From positions 65,729,845 through 65,793,844 of the forward strand of contig OY970823.1 of assembly GCA_963853835.1 (NCBI GenBank): DNA of 64,000 bases, read 5' to 3'. The position numbers and the translations under genes are program-made. The notes under the pieces are model-generated. The model was not told the DNA's origin. It saw only the letters and a program-made list of their open reading frames with translations, and searched no databases. How positions within the stretch are numbered: position 1 is the first letter of the stretch; every line of letters starts with the position of its first letter. Source of the DNA: Calendula officinalis (Eukaryota; Streptophyta; Magnoliopsida; Asterales; Asteraceae). This document shows, piece by piece, positions 1-11,544 of this stretch.

Positions 1-1210
1 CTCGAACTAAAGTTCACGAACGTGAACTTTGGTCCGAAATGTTGGGTTTTTGATTTTTGGAAGTTCACGATCAGTTCACGACGAGTTCACGGCGCGCACT
101 TTGCTGAAACAGCATAAAATCGGGTTTTCTTGTCATTTCTCTCATTTCCAAACCCTAAAACATTCTCCCAAGTGTGAGTATACGATTTTGAGTGTAAGTA
201 GGCCATTGGAACTGATTTACACTCAATCTTGAAGATTCTCACTCCATTGTTGAAATTGTAAATCTCTACTCCTTTTAGTTATGGATGATGTTTTTGGGTG
301 AAAATGGTGAAGTATGCAAACCCTAGTTGGAGGGTTTGTAATGGGTGATGAAATTGGGTTTATATAACTTAGATCTACAACATATTTTCAAGGAAAATGT
401 GTTCATAACATGGATTTGATGATTATCTAGCTAGTTATGAACTTTATTTTGGGAAAAATGGTGGTTTGGGTAACCTACCAAGTTATCTTTGGGGAAGATG
501 ACTAAGATGAGTGTAGAACACTCTTTGTAAGCTTAAGAACCTTGTGTTCTTGTTAGATTTGGGTTTTGATGATGGAAATCTTGATCTAGTGTTTTGAGAT
601 TTCACCAAGTTGGATGAACTTGGTGGTTAGGAGTGTTGTTATGGATTGTTTGGTGATTAGTTATGGATAATAACTAGTTATTGTGATGATATTGATGGTA
701 GGTCAAGAAGACCTAAAGATTGGTGACATTTCACTAAGTTGGAAAGCAATGATTCGTGTTATTAAACGCGGTTTGGAGTTAGCTTGGCTAAGGTGAGTAC
801 ATGAGACTTTTAAAACTGGGTACATAGCAAATGTTTTTTTTGAAAATACATATGATGTTCTGTGATTCTTTATTAATAAATGATTTTTAATAAAGATATG
901 ATTAAAAAGATGAGAAAGTGATAAATAGTAGACTATCTAAGTATGTCTAAAGTGATTGATGATTCTGAAAGAGATCATGATAATGAAAAGTAATTAATAA
1001 CTAATTATTGATATGATTTAAAAGAATATACTTTTATAATATGTGATTACTAATAATGAGACTAGTTGATTTGATTATGTGAATGCTAGTTAAGATTAGC
1101 ATGTGGATAGATTGTATGATGGCCTTATGGCATTGATGATAGATGTGACATATAGTCACATGTAATGGTTATAACGGGTAGACTGAAATAGGACAGGTAC
1201 ATGATAGATC

Positions 1211-1427
1211 GGAGGCATTCTGGTTATCATGGTATCTTTAAAGCGGGTGGATTGGAGGCATTCCGATCATCCAACAAGATGTTGTATCTTACTAGATTGG
1301 AGGCATTCTGATTAGTAAGATAAGATGGGTCACCTTGCTTGGACAAGGTGACAAAGGGGGTTCTACTGAATCGGAGGCATTCTGATTAGTAGGACAAAAA
1401 TGGGGTCTCGTTGATTCGGAGGCATTC
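1211..1427 (+). repeat. Five dispersed GGAGGCATTC units
   Basis: The decamer GGAGGCATTC occurs at 1211, 1254, 1299, 1373 and 1418. Each is preceded by GAT or a similar AT-containing triplet and followed by TG or CG. Spacing is irregular (43, 45, 74 and 45 bp), so this is a diverged tandem array or a set of protein-binding-like sites inside the LTR-like repeat. The function is unknown. Confidence 0.7.
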
Positions 1428-1529
1428 CGAACAACTTGACGGGTCGAATAGGCTATGAATGAATGTGATAGGATTACCGAGGAGGTGATCGATGTATATG
1501 AATGTGTTAGGTTTACCGCGGAGGTACCT

Positions 1530-1533
<4 letters not shown>

Positions 1534-1593
<60 letters not shown>
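1534..1593. repeat. (TA)30 microsatellite
   Basis: An uninterrupted alternating TA tract of about 60 bp. A short TA run resumes at 3183-3192 on the other side of the element at 1594-3182, so the tract was split by an insertion. Confidence 0.95.
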
Positions 1594-1596
<3 letters not shown>

Positions 1597-3182
1597 GAGG
1601 GTTCATGCGAGAAGTGATTTTTTTGCGAGAAGTGCGAGAAGTGATCCTAGCCTCTAATCTAATTCCAACAATATTTAAATAAAAAAGGGTAGGATTGTCT
1701 TTAGTTTAATTTCCAGAATTTCGCATTAAATTTAAAAATTAATTTCTTAATTAAAACAAATCAAGAAATGAACTTCTCATCCTATTTTCTTGGACCTGCT
1801 TAAATTTAAAAACCCTGTATCGACTTCTTCCTCTCAAGCATCTGAAATATCACAAAGAAGGTATGTATTCATTAACGACTTTCAAATTTAAATTTGGTCT
1901 TTTAATAGAACAATATATATTAAGAACGTATTCATCAATGAACGTATATATAGGTCTTGCAAATATAACACAAACGAATGATGCTTGTATTACTAATGTG
2001 TTCACTGATGAATAACTATAATGATGAATAATTTATTAATGAACAAATTTACAACATCTTAATTTAATACATAATTTTTTACGAATGATAAACTAATCAG
2101 AAATAAATAAATAAAAAATACACAAGTTTTACAAAATCACAACTATATAGAAAGAAATAACAACCTTAACAAAAAACTCTCTTTGATAATCACCAGATGC
2201 AGCAACAAAATAAAAACTATGGTTAATCACAAATGAACAAGGATTGTATTCACTTATGAACACATATTATTCACTGCTGCAAGATGAAAAACAAATGAAC
2301 ACATGTTTACTATTGCAACTTATTCACTATCACCATTACTTGTTACGAATCATTTGAACGAACAAGGATTTACAAACAGATCGAACGTCGAACAGATCCG
2401 CCAGAACTACCAGTGCTCATCGTCGTCATCGTTGCACAGATCCAAAAAAAGATAGAATGATTTATTTACGAAACAGATCGTATCACAGATCAATAATCGA
2501 ACAAAATTGAATGAACTTCGTCATCTTCACACAGTTGCAATCACATATCTAAAATCGGTACGACCCTCCGAGATTAAATGAACGACCCTCCAATCAGAGA
2601 TCGGTAATTGGATATCTGGATAACACGAGAAAGAAGAACTGATTGTGAGTGGTGGTGAGGCCGCGGTGGAGCGGAGGGCGGTGGTCGCCGGCAACTGTTC
2701 TCACGAACGTGGAGAGAAAACTGCATAACACAAAAAAAAAAAAAACATGTCGTTTGTTCATCGATTCTCGCTTAAAATCTCTCGCAATCAGTACGCAAAA
2801 CACTAACCTTCGTTTTATTTGGAAGATGATCCTGCCATGTTCGCAGTTAACTTCGTAGGACTATTGATCTTCTTAGGGTTTCACAAGTTATTGCTTTACT
2901 TTGGTTATGATTCACCATATATTACTAGTCGGATATTAAGGGAGTCGGTTTTCAAAAATAGTGGCGTATTAATCGGTTTCCAAGAATTCAGCAATGATTA
3001 CCATCATTAAATTTATATGCATCTTCCAAATTTACCATTGTACGCTTAAAATATCAGCCACTAATATTCACATAATTTCAAAAATGCCATGTGACATCTA
3101 CGCCCTTTATTCTCTAATCTAATGATCTAGATTACTTCTCGCACTTCTCGCAAAAAAATGACTTCTCGTATGAACCCTCACC
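1594..3182. mobile_element. Non-autonomous Mutator-like DNA transposon
   Basis: The element has terminal inverted repeats of about 50 bp. The left end starts GGGGAGGGTTCATGCGAGAAG and the reverse complement of the right end starts GGTGAGGGTTCATACGAGAAG. Both continue with a T-rich step and the doubled GCGAGAAGTGCGAGAAGT block. It sits in a TA microsatellite, so the target duplication is TA-only and its length cannot be read (2, 8 or 10 bp all fit). Long inverted ends with a possible 8-10 bp duplication suggest a MULE. The interior has a GC-rich patch at 2650-2700 but no transposase and no gene I recognise; short frames there are not convincing. Confidence 0.75.
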
Positions 3183-3535
3183 TATATATATATTCATTAT
3201 GTGTGATTATTTATATATTAATGTTGGGTCTAAAACCCATGTATCTCACGAGACTATTTTGTCTCACGTACTACTTTGTTTTGGCTATGTACTCAGGTTC
3301 GAGATTGAAAGATTAGAAGGTCGCGATAGAGGTGGCCTAGAGATGTTTAGCTCGGGAGCTTATAGGTAGATCCCGTTTATCCTATGGTTATGATATTATC
3401 TTTGTAACACCGTGTTTTATAACTCTGATAATCTTTTAAAAGGTTTTTATCAAACCATATTTCAGGATATTGGACTTTATAATATTTTTATTTAAAAATA
3501 TATTTTAAAAGGTATTTTAAAAAGTGAGGTGTTCA
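3183..3535. repeat. LTR-like repetitive region, right part
   Basis: Continuation of the 1-1593 repeat after the MULE-like insertion. It ends around GAGGTGTTCATTC, which resembles the GGTGTTACA end of many plant LTRs. No coding potential is seen. Confidence 0.3.
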
Positions 3536-4030
3536 TTCAACTTCTACCCATCTCATGGCCACGTACGCATGTTTTCTACAGGTACGCATATGACTCGGAT
3601 TTGTATAACTTACTTCCTAAACCTCTTCCTTAATTTCAGGCCATGATTTAGGAACAGTTATGATTTGTGCAGAATTAATCGAAACATCTTCACTGACGTT
3701 TCTCTATCTCTGCCCTGCGTCGATTATAAACCCTAGAAATATCAAGCAAACTAATGCTTCTTGGTCTTCAATTGGAGGTGTTCACTCAATCGTCGATTCG
3801 TCTCTATAAGTAGTTGATGCTCAATTTGTTCATGGTTCATTAATTGTAGTTTATTTGTGGAGTTATGGTATTGGATACATATCGGAGACGTTCCAGAAAT
3901 TAACCATCAACTAATCCGATTGGTAGGATACAATCTGTTAACTGTCTGTGTAGGCAAACAAATTGGAGATGTTCCTTGGTAAGCAAATCATTTTGATTTT
4001 TGGTAATTAAAACTTCGATATGTAACACCC

Positions 4031-4090
4031 ACCAAGTGTTTGATAAAATGCCACAAATAAACCAAGTGTTTGATAAAATGCCACAAATAA
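4031..4090. repeat. Perfect 2 x 30-bp tandem duplication
   Basis: The unit starting ACCAAGTGTTTGATAAAATG is repeated without change at 4031-4060 and 4061-4090. Confidence 0.95.
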
Positions 4091-4713
4091 ACTTGTAGCA
4101 AATTTTAATATACTTTGTTTATTGCAAAATTTAAAAAACATACCTGTACGACATCATTTGTTAAAGGACTTCGTTTTTTAATTAAATTTTCGATTGCTAT
4201 AAAAAAATCAGTGAGTTCTTCCTATTTTAAAACTTGAAAGCTCAAAATTTTCTATGACAACTTTGTTGCTATTTCTACATTTTAACCTTTTTTTGTTGAT
4301 TTAGATGCAACTAAGGTAGTTAATCGTATGGGGAAGCAACCAAAATCCAAACAATCAGCAGAAAACAATGGGGTAATAGGGTAGTTGGTGAAGGAAATGT
4401 AACACATGTTCAAGGTAATAAGGTTTTACCGTTTTAGGTTTATTAGTATGATCAATATGTTATCTATGCTTTTGATATGTTCTTCAAAATGTTATCTTGG
4501 AAATCTTTATAAGATTCTTTATTGTACTTTTAATTCTTAGCTTATCAAAATTCAATATTTAGTGCATTTTCTTAGTCATGAACCAGTTTTGTCTTATTAG
4601 TACAAGGATTTTGAGATGAGTTTTGGTAGGGCACATGCTTTTCAGTACTGATTCGTATGGAATTCTTGGCGGGAATCATCAACTTTATAATGTTTTAATA
4701 AAGGCTCACGCTT

Positions 4714-4994
4714 TTTTACACATGACTGCCAAAGATCTCATTTCTGACCCTGAAAATTTGTTAAATGTTTTGAAGATGCATAAATTAAGTTAACCATTTG
4801 AATTGTCATTCATGTAGAGGTGTGATTCTGACCCGTATACTTATTAACGGGTCTTTTACATATGACTGCCAAAGATCTCATTTCTGACCCTGAAAATTTG
4901 TTAAAATGTTTTGAAGATGCATAAATTGAGTTAACCATTTGAATTGTCATTCATGTAGAGGTGTGATTCTGACCCGTATGCTTATTAACAGGTC
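4714..4994. repeat. 2 x ~140-bp tandem duplication
   Basis: Copies at 4714-4853 and 4854-4994 share the TGACTGCCAAAGATCTCATT block and everything up to the GGTCTTTT end. They differ by a few substitutions and one inserted A, so this is a fairly recent local duplication. Confidence 0.9.
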
Positions 4995-5066
4995 TTTTTG
5001 AGTTATGCAGCCTTAAAAGTAAAAAAAGTATTTTGATTTTGTATATTTCCCATTTTTCCCTTGCAG

Positions 5067-5370
5067 ATTGCATTCCACATTTCTGGTTTATTCTGCATTT
5101 AAACTTGGTTACATGGGTCATGCAGTTTACTTATCAAAGCATCACCTGAACACCGATCAAATCAGCTATTACGTGTCAGTACCATGTATTTGACTATTTG
5201 TTTGACTATTTACATGGTCAAAATGTTGAATTACTAAGTGGTTTGACTTTGACCTAAGCCCAGTTTGATTTCAGAAAGTTTCAGTTGGTTTGTGCTTCCA
5301 ATAGCCATCCTTGCATCGGTTGTTGGAATTCAAACAATCATTAGTGGAACATTTTCCTTTATGAATCAAA
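5067..5370 (+). pseudogene. HAK/KUP potassium transporter fragment
   Basis: Two neighbouring exon remnants of a KT/HAK/KUP-type potassium transporter, a plasma-membrane or tonoplast K+ carrier. The first (5067-5185) follows a TTGCAG acceptor and encodes the conserved LGYMGHAVYLSKHH stretch, like LGYMGQAAYLSKHH of the family. The second (5275-5370) follows a TTTCAG acceptor and encodes PIAILASVVG and ISGTFSFMNQ, matching the next family block (LASVVGSQAIITGTFSI). After the first three codons (IAF) there is one extra C, which shifts the frame before TFLVY. The expected donor after VP reads CCAT-GT instead of CCAG-GT. A normal protein has about 750-800 residues; only about 70 are here. It is a dead fragment. 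Confidence 0.8.
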
Positions 5371-7383
5371 GTAAGTTATTTTCGGATTTTAGCAATTATG
5401 CAATTACAGTAAGTTATTTTCTTAATTTTGTTACTTTTAGCGTAAAATTGGCTCTAATTAACTTGTATTTGATTGATATTTTTCATTTGGACTGATATTA
5501 ATATTTTGATGGCAATCTTCAGATACAACAATTTATTTATTTCTTTATTGGGTGTGTACGTAAAACCGAAAATCGATGGTGATGTGCAATTTGATGTTTG
5601 TTTGAGCACAATGGCTACTCGTATTGCTACTGTTTCTGCTTTAATGAAGGTAATTATAAAAATTAAAATCCTATTAAAATATTTACATCAACTGAAAATA
5701 TTTACATGCACATAAGTTGTCATTTGATGGTGAAAACGATAATTTTGACTACTTATTTTTTATTGTTTAAGGTTGTTACCAGTAAAGATGTTGATTCTAT
5801 ATCTGTTGCTGATTCCAATTTAATCAGTTTATTGAATATGTTGATGTGGTTTTGCTTTTGTTCAATTTGGTGTCTTCATTTTTTAAATTACACGCATATT
5901 TGTAACATCACAAAAGTTAATCTTCTGGATATAGGTATATTGTACTTTGTTAGTTATGGTTTCAAGATTGACAGGTTCGTATTGCAATCATTGTTTGTGA
6001 CAAATGCTTGCACATATGGGAAGGGGATGCTATGATGATGCTTATGGTGTAGGTCAGTTTCATCAACTACCGATATGTTTTATAATTGCATTGTCTTATT
6101 AAAAATAGCGACATGTTAAATGACTGTTCTCAAGATGGCTTACTAATGCTTCATCTCCTATACTCACAAATCTTACACTTTGATGCCATAGAAAATATCG
6201 ACTCAATTGAGGTACACCTCTTGACTCCATTATTTGCATTCTACCCATTTGCCCATTATTTGCTCTATTCATTGTCGTAAATACTATAAAAACAATTGTT
6301 GTAAATCTGAACTTTTACCAATATATGTATAAAAAGTCAAAGTCTCATTCCAATCGTATCAAAAAATTGATGTCAAATTTTTGCTATTTTTAGTTACTTT
6401 TATTATGAAAACTTTATAAGCCAATCACGGGTTATAGGCTAGTTAACTTTAATTAAACAGATGGAAAAACGAGATTTGGTAAAACTAAAGGACATTCACT
6501 ATGATTAAATCCCTATAGACGTAGATGTGGGTGAGTTAGCATGGTAGATAGTTTCTAGTAGAATTGATTGCGAAGTGAAGATAATAATGATGTTTATGTT
6601 TTCTGACAGGGGAAGCAATGACTGACAGAACGTCACCGACAACAATAATTAAAGAGATAGAGGTGTGATGTTGTTTATGATAATTGTGTTTGATTAAGTT
6701 TTGAAATCAAATTGATAAAGAAAAGTGGTGTAAGAACAAGAATAAAAGAGAAAAAGAAAATCAATTAATAGAATAAATATCACAGATGGTCCATGTGGTT
6801 TATCAATTATTATATGTGCAGTTTTTTATCTTTGTTTATTACAAAATGTCAAAAGAGTAGTTCGGTCATTAAAAATTTTTAACAACCCATGGATCACGAG
6901 TATAACAAAATACATACATCGAGGATGTCTTGTGTATTAATTAATACGAAGTACAATTGTTTTTTAATTTCAGGGTAGAGTGATGACGATTTTGTGTACC
7001 TATATTACGTATTGTGGTTGTTTGGGTGCAAAATGGCCTCAGGTGATACAACACCCGAATGTGCACCTCCTCCTATAAAGGCTGCATCTCATGGGGTATT
7101 TTAAGGAGATAATTTTGCACTCCCACTTGTAATTTTGCAAATATGCCTTGTACTGTACTCACTCTGAGTACTCGCTTATACCTAATGAAGCCGTTAAGGC
7201 AGCCCCTAGTCGTTGCATAGATTGTTGTAAGTTGCTTAATTCTAGATGTGGCCAATTTGGTAGGTTGGCCGAGTTGGATAACTTATCTAAACGCGCATTT
7301 TTTATGCATACCAAAATGGGCTAAAGGTTTATCACGCAGTTGGTTTTGTTTCGTATTTTCATCCTCATAAAGTCTTGTTTTTT
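5371..7383. other. Intergenic, exon-like remnants not identified
   Basis: Two segments look like decayed exons with splice-like borders. 5521-5649 lies between a TCTTCAG acceptor and a GTAATT donor and has an open frame containing VYVKPKIDGDVQFDVCL. 5772-5828 follows a TTTAAG acceptor. I do not recognise either. They may belong to the same decayed locus as the transporter fragment or to another gene. The rest, including 6280-7383, shows nothing I can name. Confidence 0.3.
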
Positions 7384-7388
7384 CAAGT

Positions 7389-7894
7389 TGTCAGGATCGA
7401 TTAACCCAGAAGGATTAATTAATCAAAGATCTACAAACTATAAGAAGTTGCAGCGGATCAACACTTTAATTTAATTGATTAAGAACAATGAATACTGTTA
7501 ATGAATACGAATGTAAATAAGAACACAGTAATTCACAAAAAGCTTCAATGTATATTAATGTTATCGATCAATACACACGTATGTTTAGAATTTATAAGGA
7601 ACTATATATAATAGTCCTTGAAGCCTAACATATTAACCTAGTTATTCTAGGATTCGATTACAATTGAATTACATAAAGATATACATTCCTTAACTAACTA
7701 TGCTAGAATCTCCTATACGATAAGCACCAAAAATAGACGTCAGTACTGTTTGCCATCATCAGTAGTAGACTTGAGATCAGTAGCATCAGTAGTAATTGTA
7801 GTTCTGCCCCATCAGTACTATTCTTCAGTATACTTGAATCAGTACTAACTGCAGCATCAGTATTAGAATGTTATATCTGATTTACATCCCAACA
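7389..7894 (-). repeat. 3' LTR of the Copia element
   Basis: 506 bp, sense direction TGTTGGGATG...CCTGACA. It carries several ACTACTGAT/AGTACTGAT units and, in sense direction, a TATTATATATAG TATA-like box around 7606-7617. It is nearly identical to 16684-17188. Confidence 0.95.
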
Positions 7895-7909
7895 ATCTCC
7901 CCCTAAACT
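7895..7909 (-). other. Polypurine tract of the Copia element
   Basis: The minus strand reads AAGTTTAGGGGGAGAT directly against the TGTTGGGA start of the 3' LTR. This is the plus-strand priming site expected there. The accessory ORF stops about 18 bp upstream. Confidence 0.85.
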
Positions 7910-7926
7910 TATTAATTCTCTTTGAA

Positions 7927-10900
7927 TTAAACAAGTTTCATTTGCTCTTCATTCTTCTTAGCTTGTTCTTCTAATAATTTAGCTCTTCTTTGTCTGCCTT
8001 CAATGGTTCTTTGATTTTGCAGCTTTCTTTGAGCTATAATGTACTTGCTGTTTCTTTTAATAAAATAATTAAGTTTGTTATGAAACAATACAGCATCATA
8101 GGGTTTCATCATTGTGTTTGTGTACAACTGATACATTGTTTCTTCAGAATGTGGCTATTCCTTTTCATACAAGTACAATTCACAATATTTGCTTGATCTT
8201 TCAAAGAAATACATGTTCACTGTGGGAAGCACATTCCAAGCATACACATTTTCTTTGTTTGAGAATATTTCAGGATATTTGTCTGGATAAAATGCGGCAT
8301 CAATCATTTTGGTTAAGTATCCAGCTCCTGAATTCTTCCATGACTTCTTTGTCATTCTGGGTTTTCCTATGATCAGGACTTTAATAATATCAGCTCTGCT
8401 ACAAGACATAACTAATGGTTTCCATCCAGTGAATCTTTGAACTGATTTGTCTTGTCTTATGATTTCAATAGCATCACCAACCATCCTCCAATTTATGATT
8501 GGATTATCTTCAATAGGAGCAACAGGAGTATCAACTACCTGTATTTCCTGTTTTCTTTTCTTTCTTTGTTCTGTTTCAGATTCATCTCCTTTTCTTTTCT
8601 TAGGAGGTATTGAAGGTTCTCCAGTTATTGGTGTTCTAGTGAGGATTATTGTGGGATCTATTTCAACTAATACCTTTTCCTTTTCAGCTTCAACTTCCAT
8701 TTCTGCTAGTTCTTTCTTCTTGGCAGTACAATATTTGTCTACTATTGTAATCATCTTCATTCTACCAAAAGATTTAGCACTATGTCCATTTGACTTCAAA
8801 AAGTCAATCATCTTCTTTTTCTGTTCAAATATATCATCTGGTAGACCAGCCTTTTCTCTTTTACATTCGGCTACAAGGTCTTCAAGACAATTTAAGTGTT
8901 TTTCTTCTATCTTTCTTTGTCTTTCAAATTCTGCCTTTTGACCTTCTACCAGGACTCCTTCTATCTGTGGAATTTGTACCTCAGCTTCTTGAGTTTCAGG
9001 GTTGTTTAATTTTTCTTTTTCAGCCTTTTTCTTATCTTCAAGAGCTTGAGTCTTAGCCAATTTTCTCAAGTACCTTATTCTATTCACCTTCCATTTATCT
9101 TGTTTAGCAGGTCTGACATGGTTTATTTTGTTTACCATGTAGTAACCTAGAGCTCTGTTTGGATAATCATCATCAAACTTCTCTTTTCCTTTTCCAATAT
9201 AGGCTGCTAGAGGAGGTGGAGTGTACTTCATATCAAGAACAGGAGTGAACACAATTGATGGAGAGAATAGATGAATTTTATTCTCTGGAAGTATTTTGGG
9301 GTGTGGGAGAAGTTCACATTCATCAACTTCATACCAATTCACATTGTCATCAATGTCAGGTATGACAAGTGGTTGTTCAGGTGTTTTAGGTTTTGTAACA
9401 ATTATGATCTGTTCTCTTTCAAGAACCTCTGGAATTTCTTCATCTTCTTCTTCAGTAGTAACCAAGGAGGTTGCTACTGGTGTGATTGCTACTGGTGTAC
9501 TTTCTGGTTCATATACCACAACTTGTTGATTTTCATTTACTACTGGTGAGGTTGTTATTGGAGTTACTACTGCTAGGGCATCAGTAGTATCCATAAATTC
9601 TTCTTCTGGTGCATTCACTACTGGAGTTTCTTTTTCTTCGATAGGGTCAGTAGTAACAACCTCTTGATCCTTATTTTCTTCAATTTCCATTGGATCAGTA
9701 GTCTCAATAACTTCAGTAGCAACTGGTGAGTTCATTTGTTCTGCAGTTTGTGACTGATTTGCAGACACAAATACATCCTCATCCAGGTTTTCCATTTCTT
9801 TATACAGGTTCTCACCAATACTTTGACCTGTTTCACCAAGGACCTCTTTTAAGTTTAGAAGGGCTGCTGCTGCTATGGATTGATCAATCATCCCTTGAAT
9901 TTGATCTTTCTCCCCCTTAGTGATCTCAACTTGTTGAGCCTCACTAGCAACAATTTTTCTTTGTAGTTTCCTGATCAAATTTGATTGCTTTTGAAGCCTA
10001 TGCTTGAACCTCTTCTGTCTTCTGTTCAAGGTATTAATGTAATGCTTCATGTAGGTCATGGTTTTCCCTTGATTGTTCAGTAAATTCAGACAATTTTGTA
10101 CAGTGGTTTTAAGGATTTCCTTCCTATCCGTCAATTTTGTTTGTTTAATACTGCCCTCAGCCCATTTCGGTGGATCATTGGGCTCATTTGGTACATTGGT
10201 TTGAAGGTTTTCCATCATATCCGTCAATTCAGTTTGTTCAGTTCTACCCTTATCACTTCTTGTTGATAAATTGGGTTGTTTGGACACTCTCTTCTTCGTA
10301 GAAGAAGCAGTAGTGCCCCCCCTTGTGGTTTCTTGGCACCGGTGTCCTCTTAGTAATGCCTCAAATTCTGAGTCATCACTTAGAGTTGCCGAGGTCTGGG
10401 TCCTATTGATGTTCTCACTATCCTGTGCACCCACCTTTGGGGCATCAGTAGTGAGAGCCCTTTCCTCATGCCCTCTCTCCTCCTTGGAGGACAACTCTTG
10501 GAGTCTGGGGTTTGACTCAATTGGTCCCCTGGTGTCCTTTAAGGAAGATTTCTTCCTTTTATAGGTTTTGGATATTTGTTTGGCAATGGTCTGGTCTTCC
10601 TCAGAGTGAAGAGTAGCACTCTGGGGATTAATCTCATGTACCTGGGACACATTCTAGACATCTGTTGGTTCATTTAATTGAGTGGACTGAATGGGTTCTG
10701 TTTGGGCTGTATTTGGTGGTGGAGTTGGTTGGGTTTCAATGGGGTGACTTGAACCTTCTCCAGTTGGGGGTTGATCATAGATCATGTTTGGAAATGATGG
10801 AGTATCTTTACCAGAAAATTTAAATTGTTTCCTCATATTTGCATACACCTTTTTATTTAACGCTGGTGTAACAAAAATGTTTTTAGGAATAGAAAGATTT

Positions 10901-11544
10901 TGAATTTCACAGTTTATTATGTAAGTGAGGAATCTTGGATACATTAAAAATTTTGATGTTGACAAATTTCCAAGCATTCCTTCAAAAATCATATTTGAAA
11001 AATTGAAGACTTGTCCTGTGCTCAGACAAACAACAGCAGAAGCTATTGGCTTGTTGAACTCATTCCAAGTGCTTCTTTTTGGAGAGATATAGTGTTGAAT
11101 AGTATGCACTAAAAATTTCCATTGGGGTGAAAGAAGACCCTTTTGAAATGTGACAATGTCTAATCTTCCTTCATACCCCATTTTTTGTAAAACATCAACA
11201 AGATCCTCCTTTGGTAAAGAAAACATACCTGACTCATCATTGAGTTGAAGATGGTGTCTGATTGTTTGTTCAGTGATGGTGATAGACTTTTCATCTACAG
11301 TTGATTTGATCTTGGACATGTTTGAATCTTCAGTTCTTTCAGCATTTGTCCAGAAATTGATAAGGTGTTGTTCATAAGCCCTGGGATTGATGGTTAATGC
11401 AAATTTGATAGGAGAGTTTTTCAGAAACATGACTATGGGACGAAAGTCCTTTGTGCCATCAGGATTTCTTAGGAAAGCACACATGTTGTGAAATTCAGAG
11501 AATTTAAGATCGGTTTTGACTGTAAGGGATTTTAGGGTTGCCAT
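7927..11544 (-). CDS. Retrotransposon accessory ORF, two in-frame TAG codons
   Basis: One reading frame of about 1205 codons starts ATG at 11544 (MATLKSLTVKTDLKFSEFH) and ends TAA at 7927. It is interrupted only by TAG at 10654-10656 and TAG at 8155-8157. The first ~250 residues form a conserved globular region (SPQWKFLVHTIQHYISPK, FNFSNMIFEGMLGNL) that I recognise from retrotransposon-linked ORFs of Asteraceae, often mislabelled longin-like or synaptobrevin in automatic annotation. After the first TAG come a basic coiled-coil (about residues 172-265 of that segment), an acidic Thr/Asp-rich stretch, a Lys/Glu-rich helix, a bipartite-type NLS (PPKKRKG near residue 682, then RKKRKQ) and a C-terminal domain with INWRMVGDAIEII. 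No membrane segment, RT, RNase H or protease motif is visible. It sits where env-like genes lie in some retroelements. The function is unknown. Confidence 0.75.

Larger units (their letters stand above)
1..1593. repeat. LTR-like repetitive region, left part
   Basis: No intact coding sequence is visible. The stretch holds a near-palindrome at 9-30 (arms AAAGTTCACG / CGTGAACTTT), further GTTCACG copies at 62-92, five dispersed GGAGGCATTC units at 1211-1427 and the TA tract at the end. With 3183-3535 it looks like one long terminal repeat of a Ty3-type plant retrotransposon, later split by the element at 1594-3182. The right part ends near a GAGGTGTT sequence, like many such LTRs. No second LTR or internal domain is in the window, so the class assignment is an inference. 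Confidence 0.35.
3536..5066. other. Intergenic, with two tandem duplications
   Basis: No gene is recognised here. The only clear structures are a perfect 30-bp tandem duplication at 4031-4090 and a ~140-bp tandem duplication at 4714-4994. Confidence 0.5.

Noticed and set aside
1292..1682. Open frames with poly(Tyr-Ile) on both strands
   Set aside because: They are translations of the TA microsatellite.
8447..10564. Several plus-strand frames of 64-164 codons
   Set aside because: They are antisense shadows of the accessory ORF and have no motifs.
8155..10650. Independent 831-residue gene starting at 10650
   Set aside because: The first codon is GTG, not ATG, and the frame continues upstream across a single TAG into the 11544 frame; it is part of one accessory ORF.
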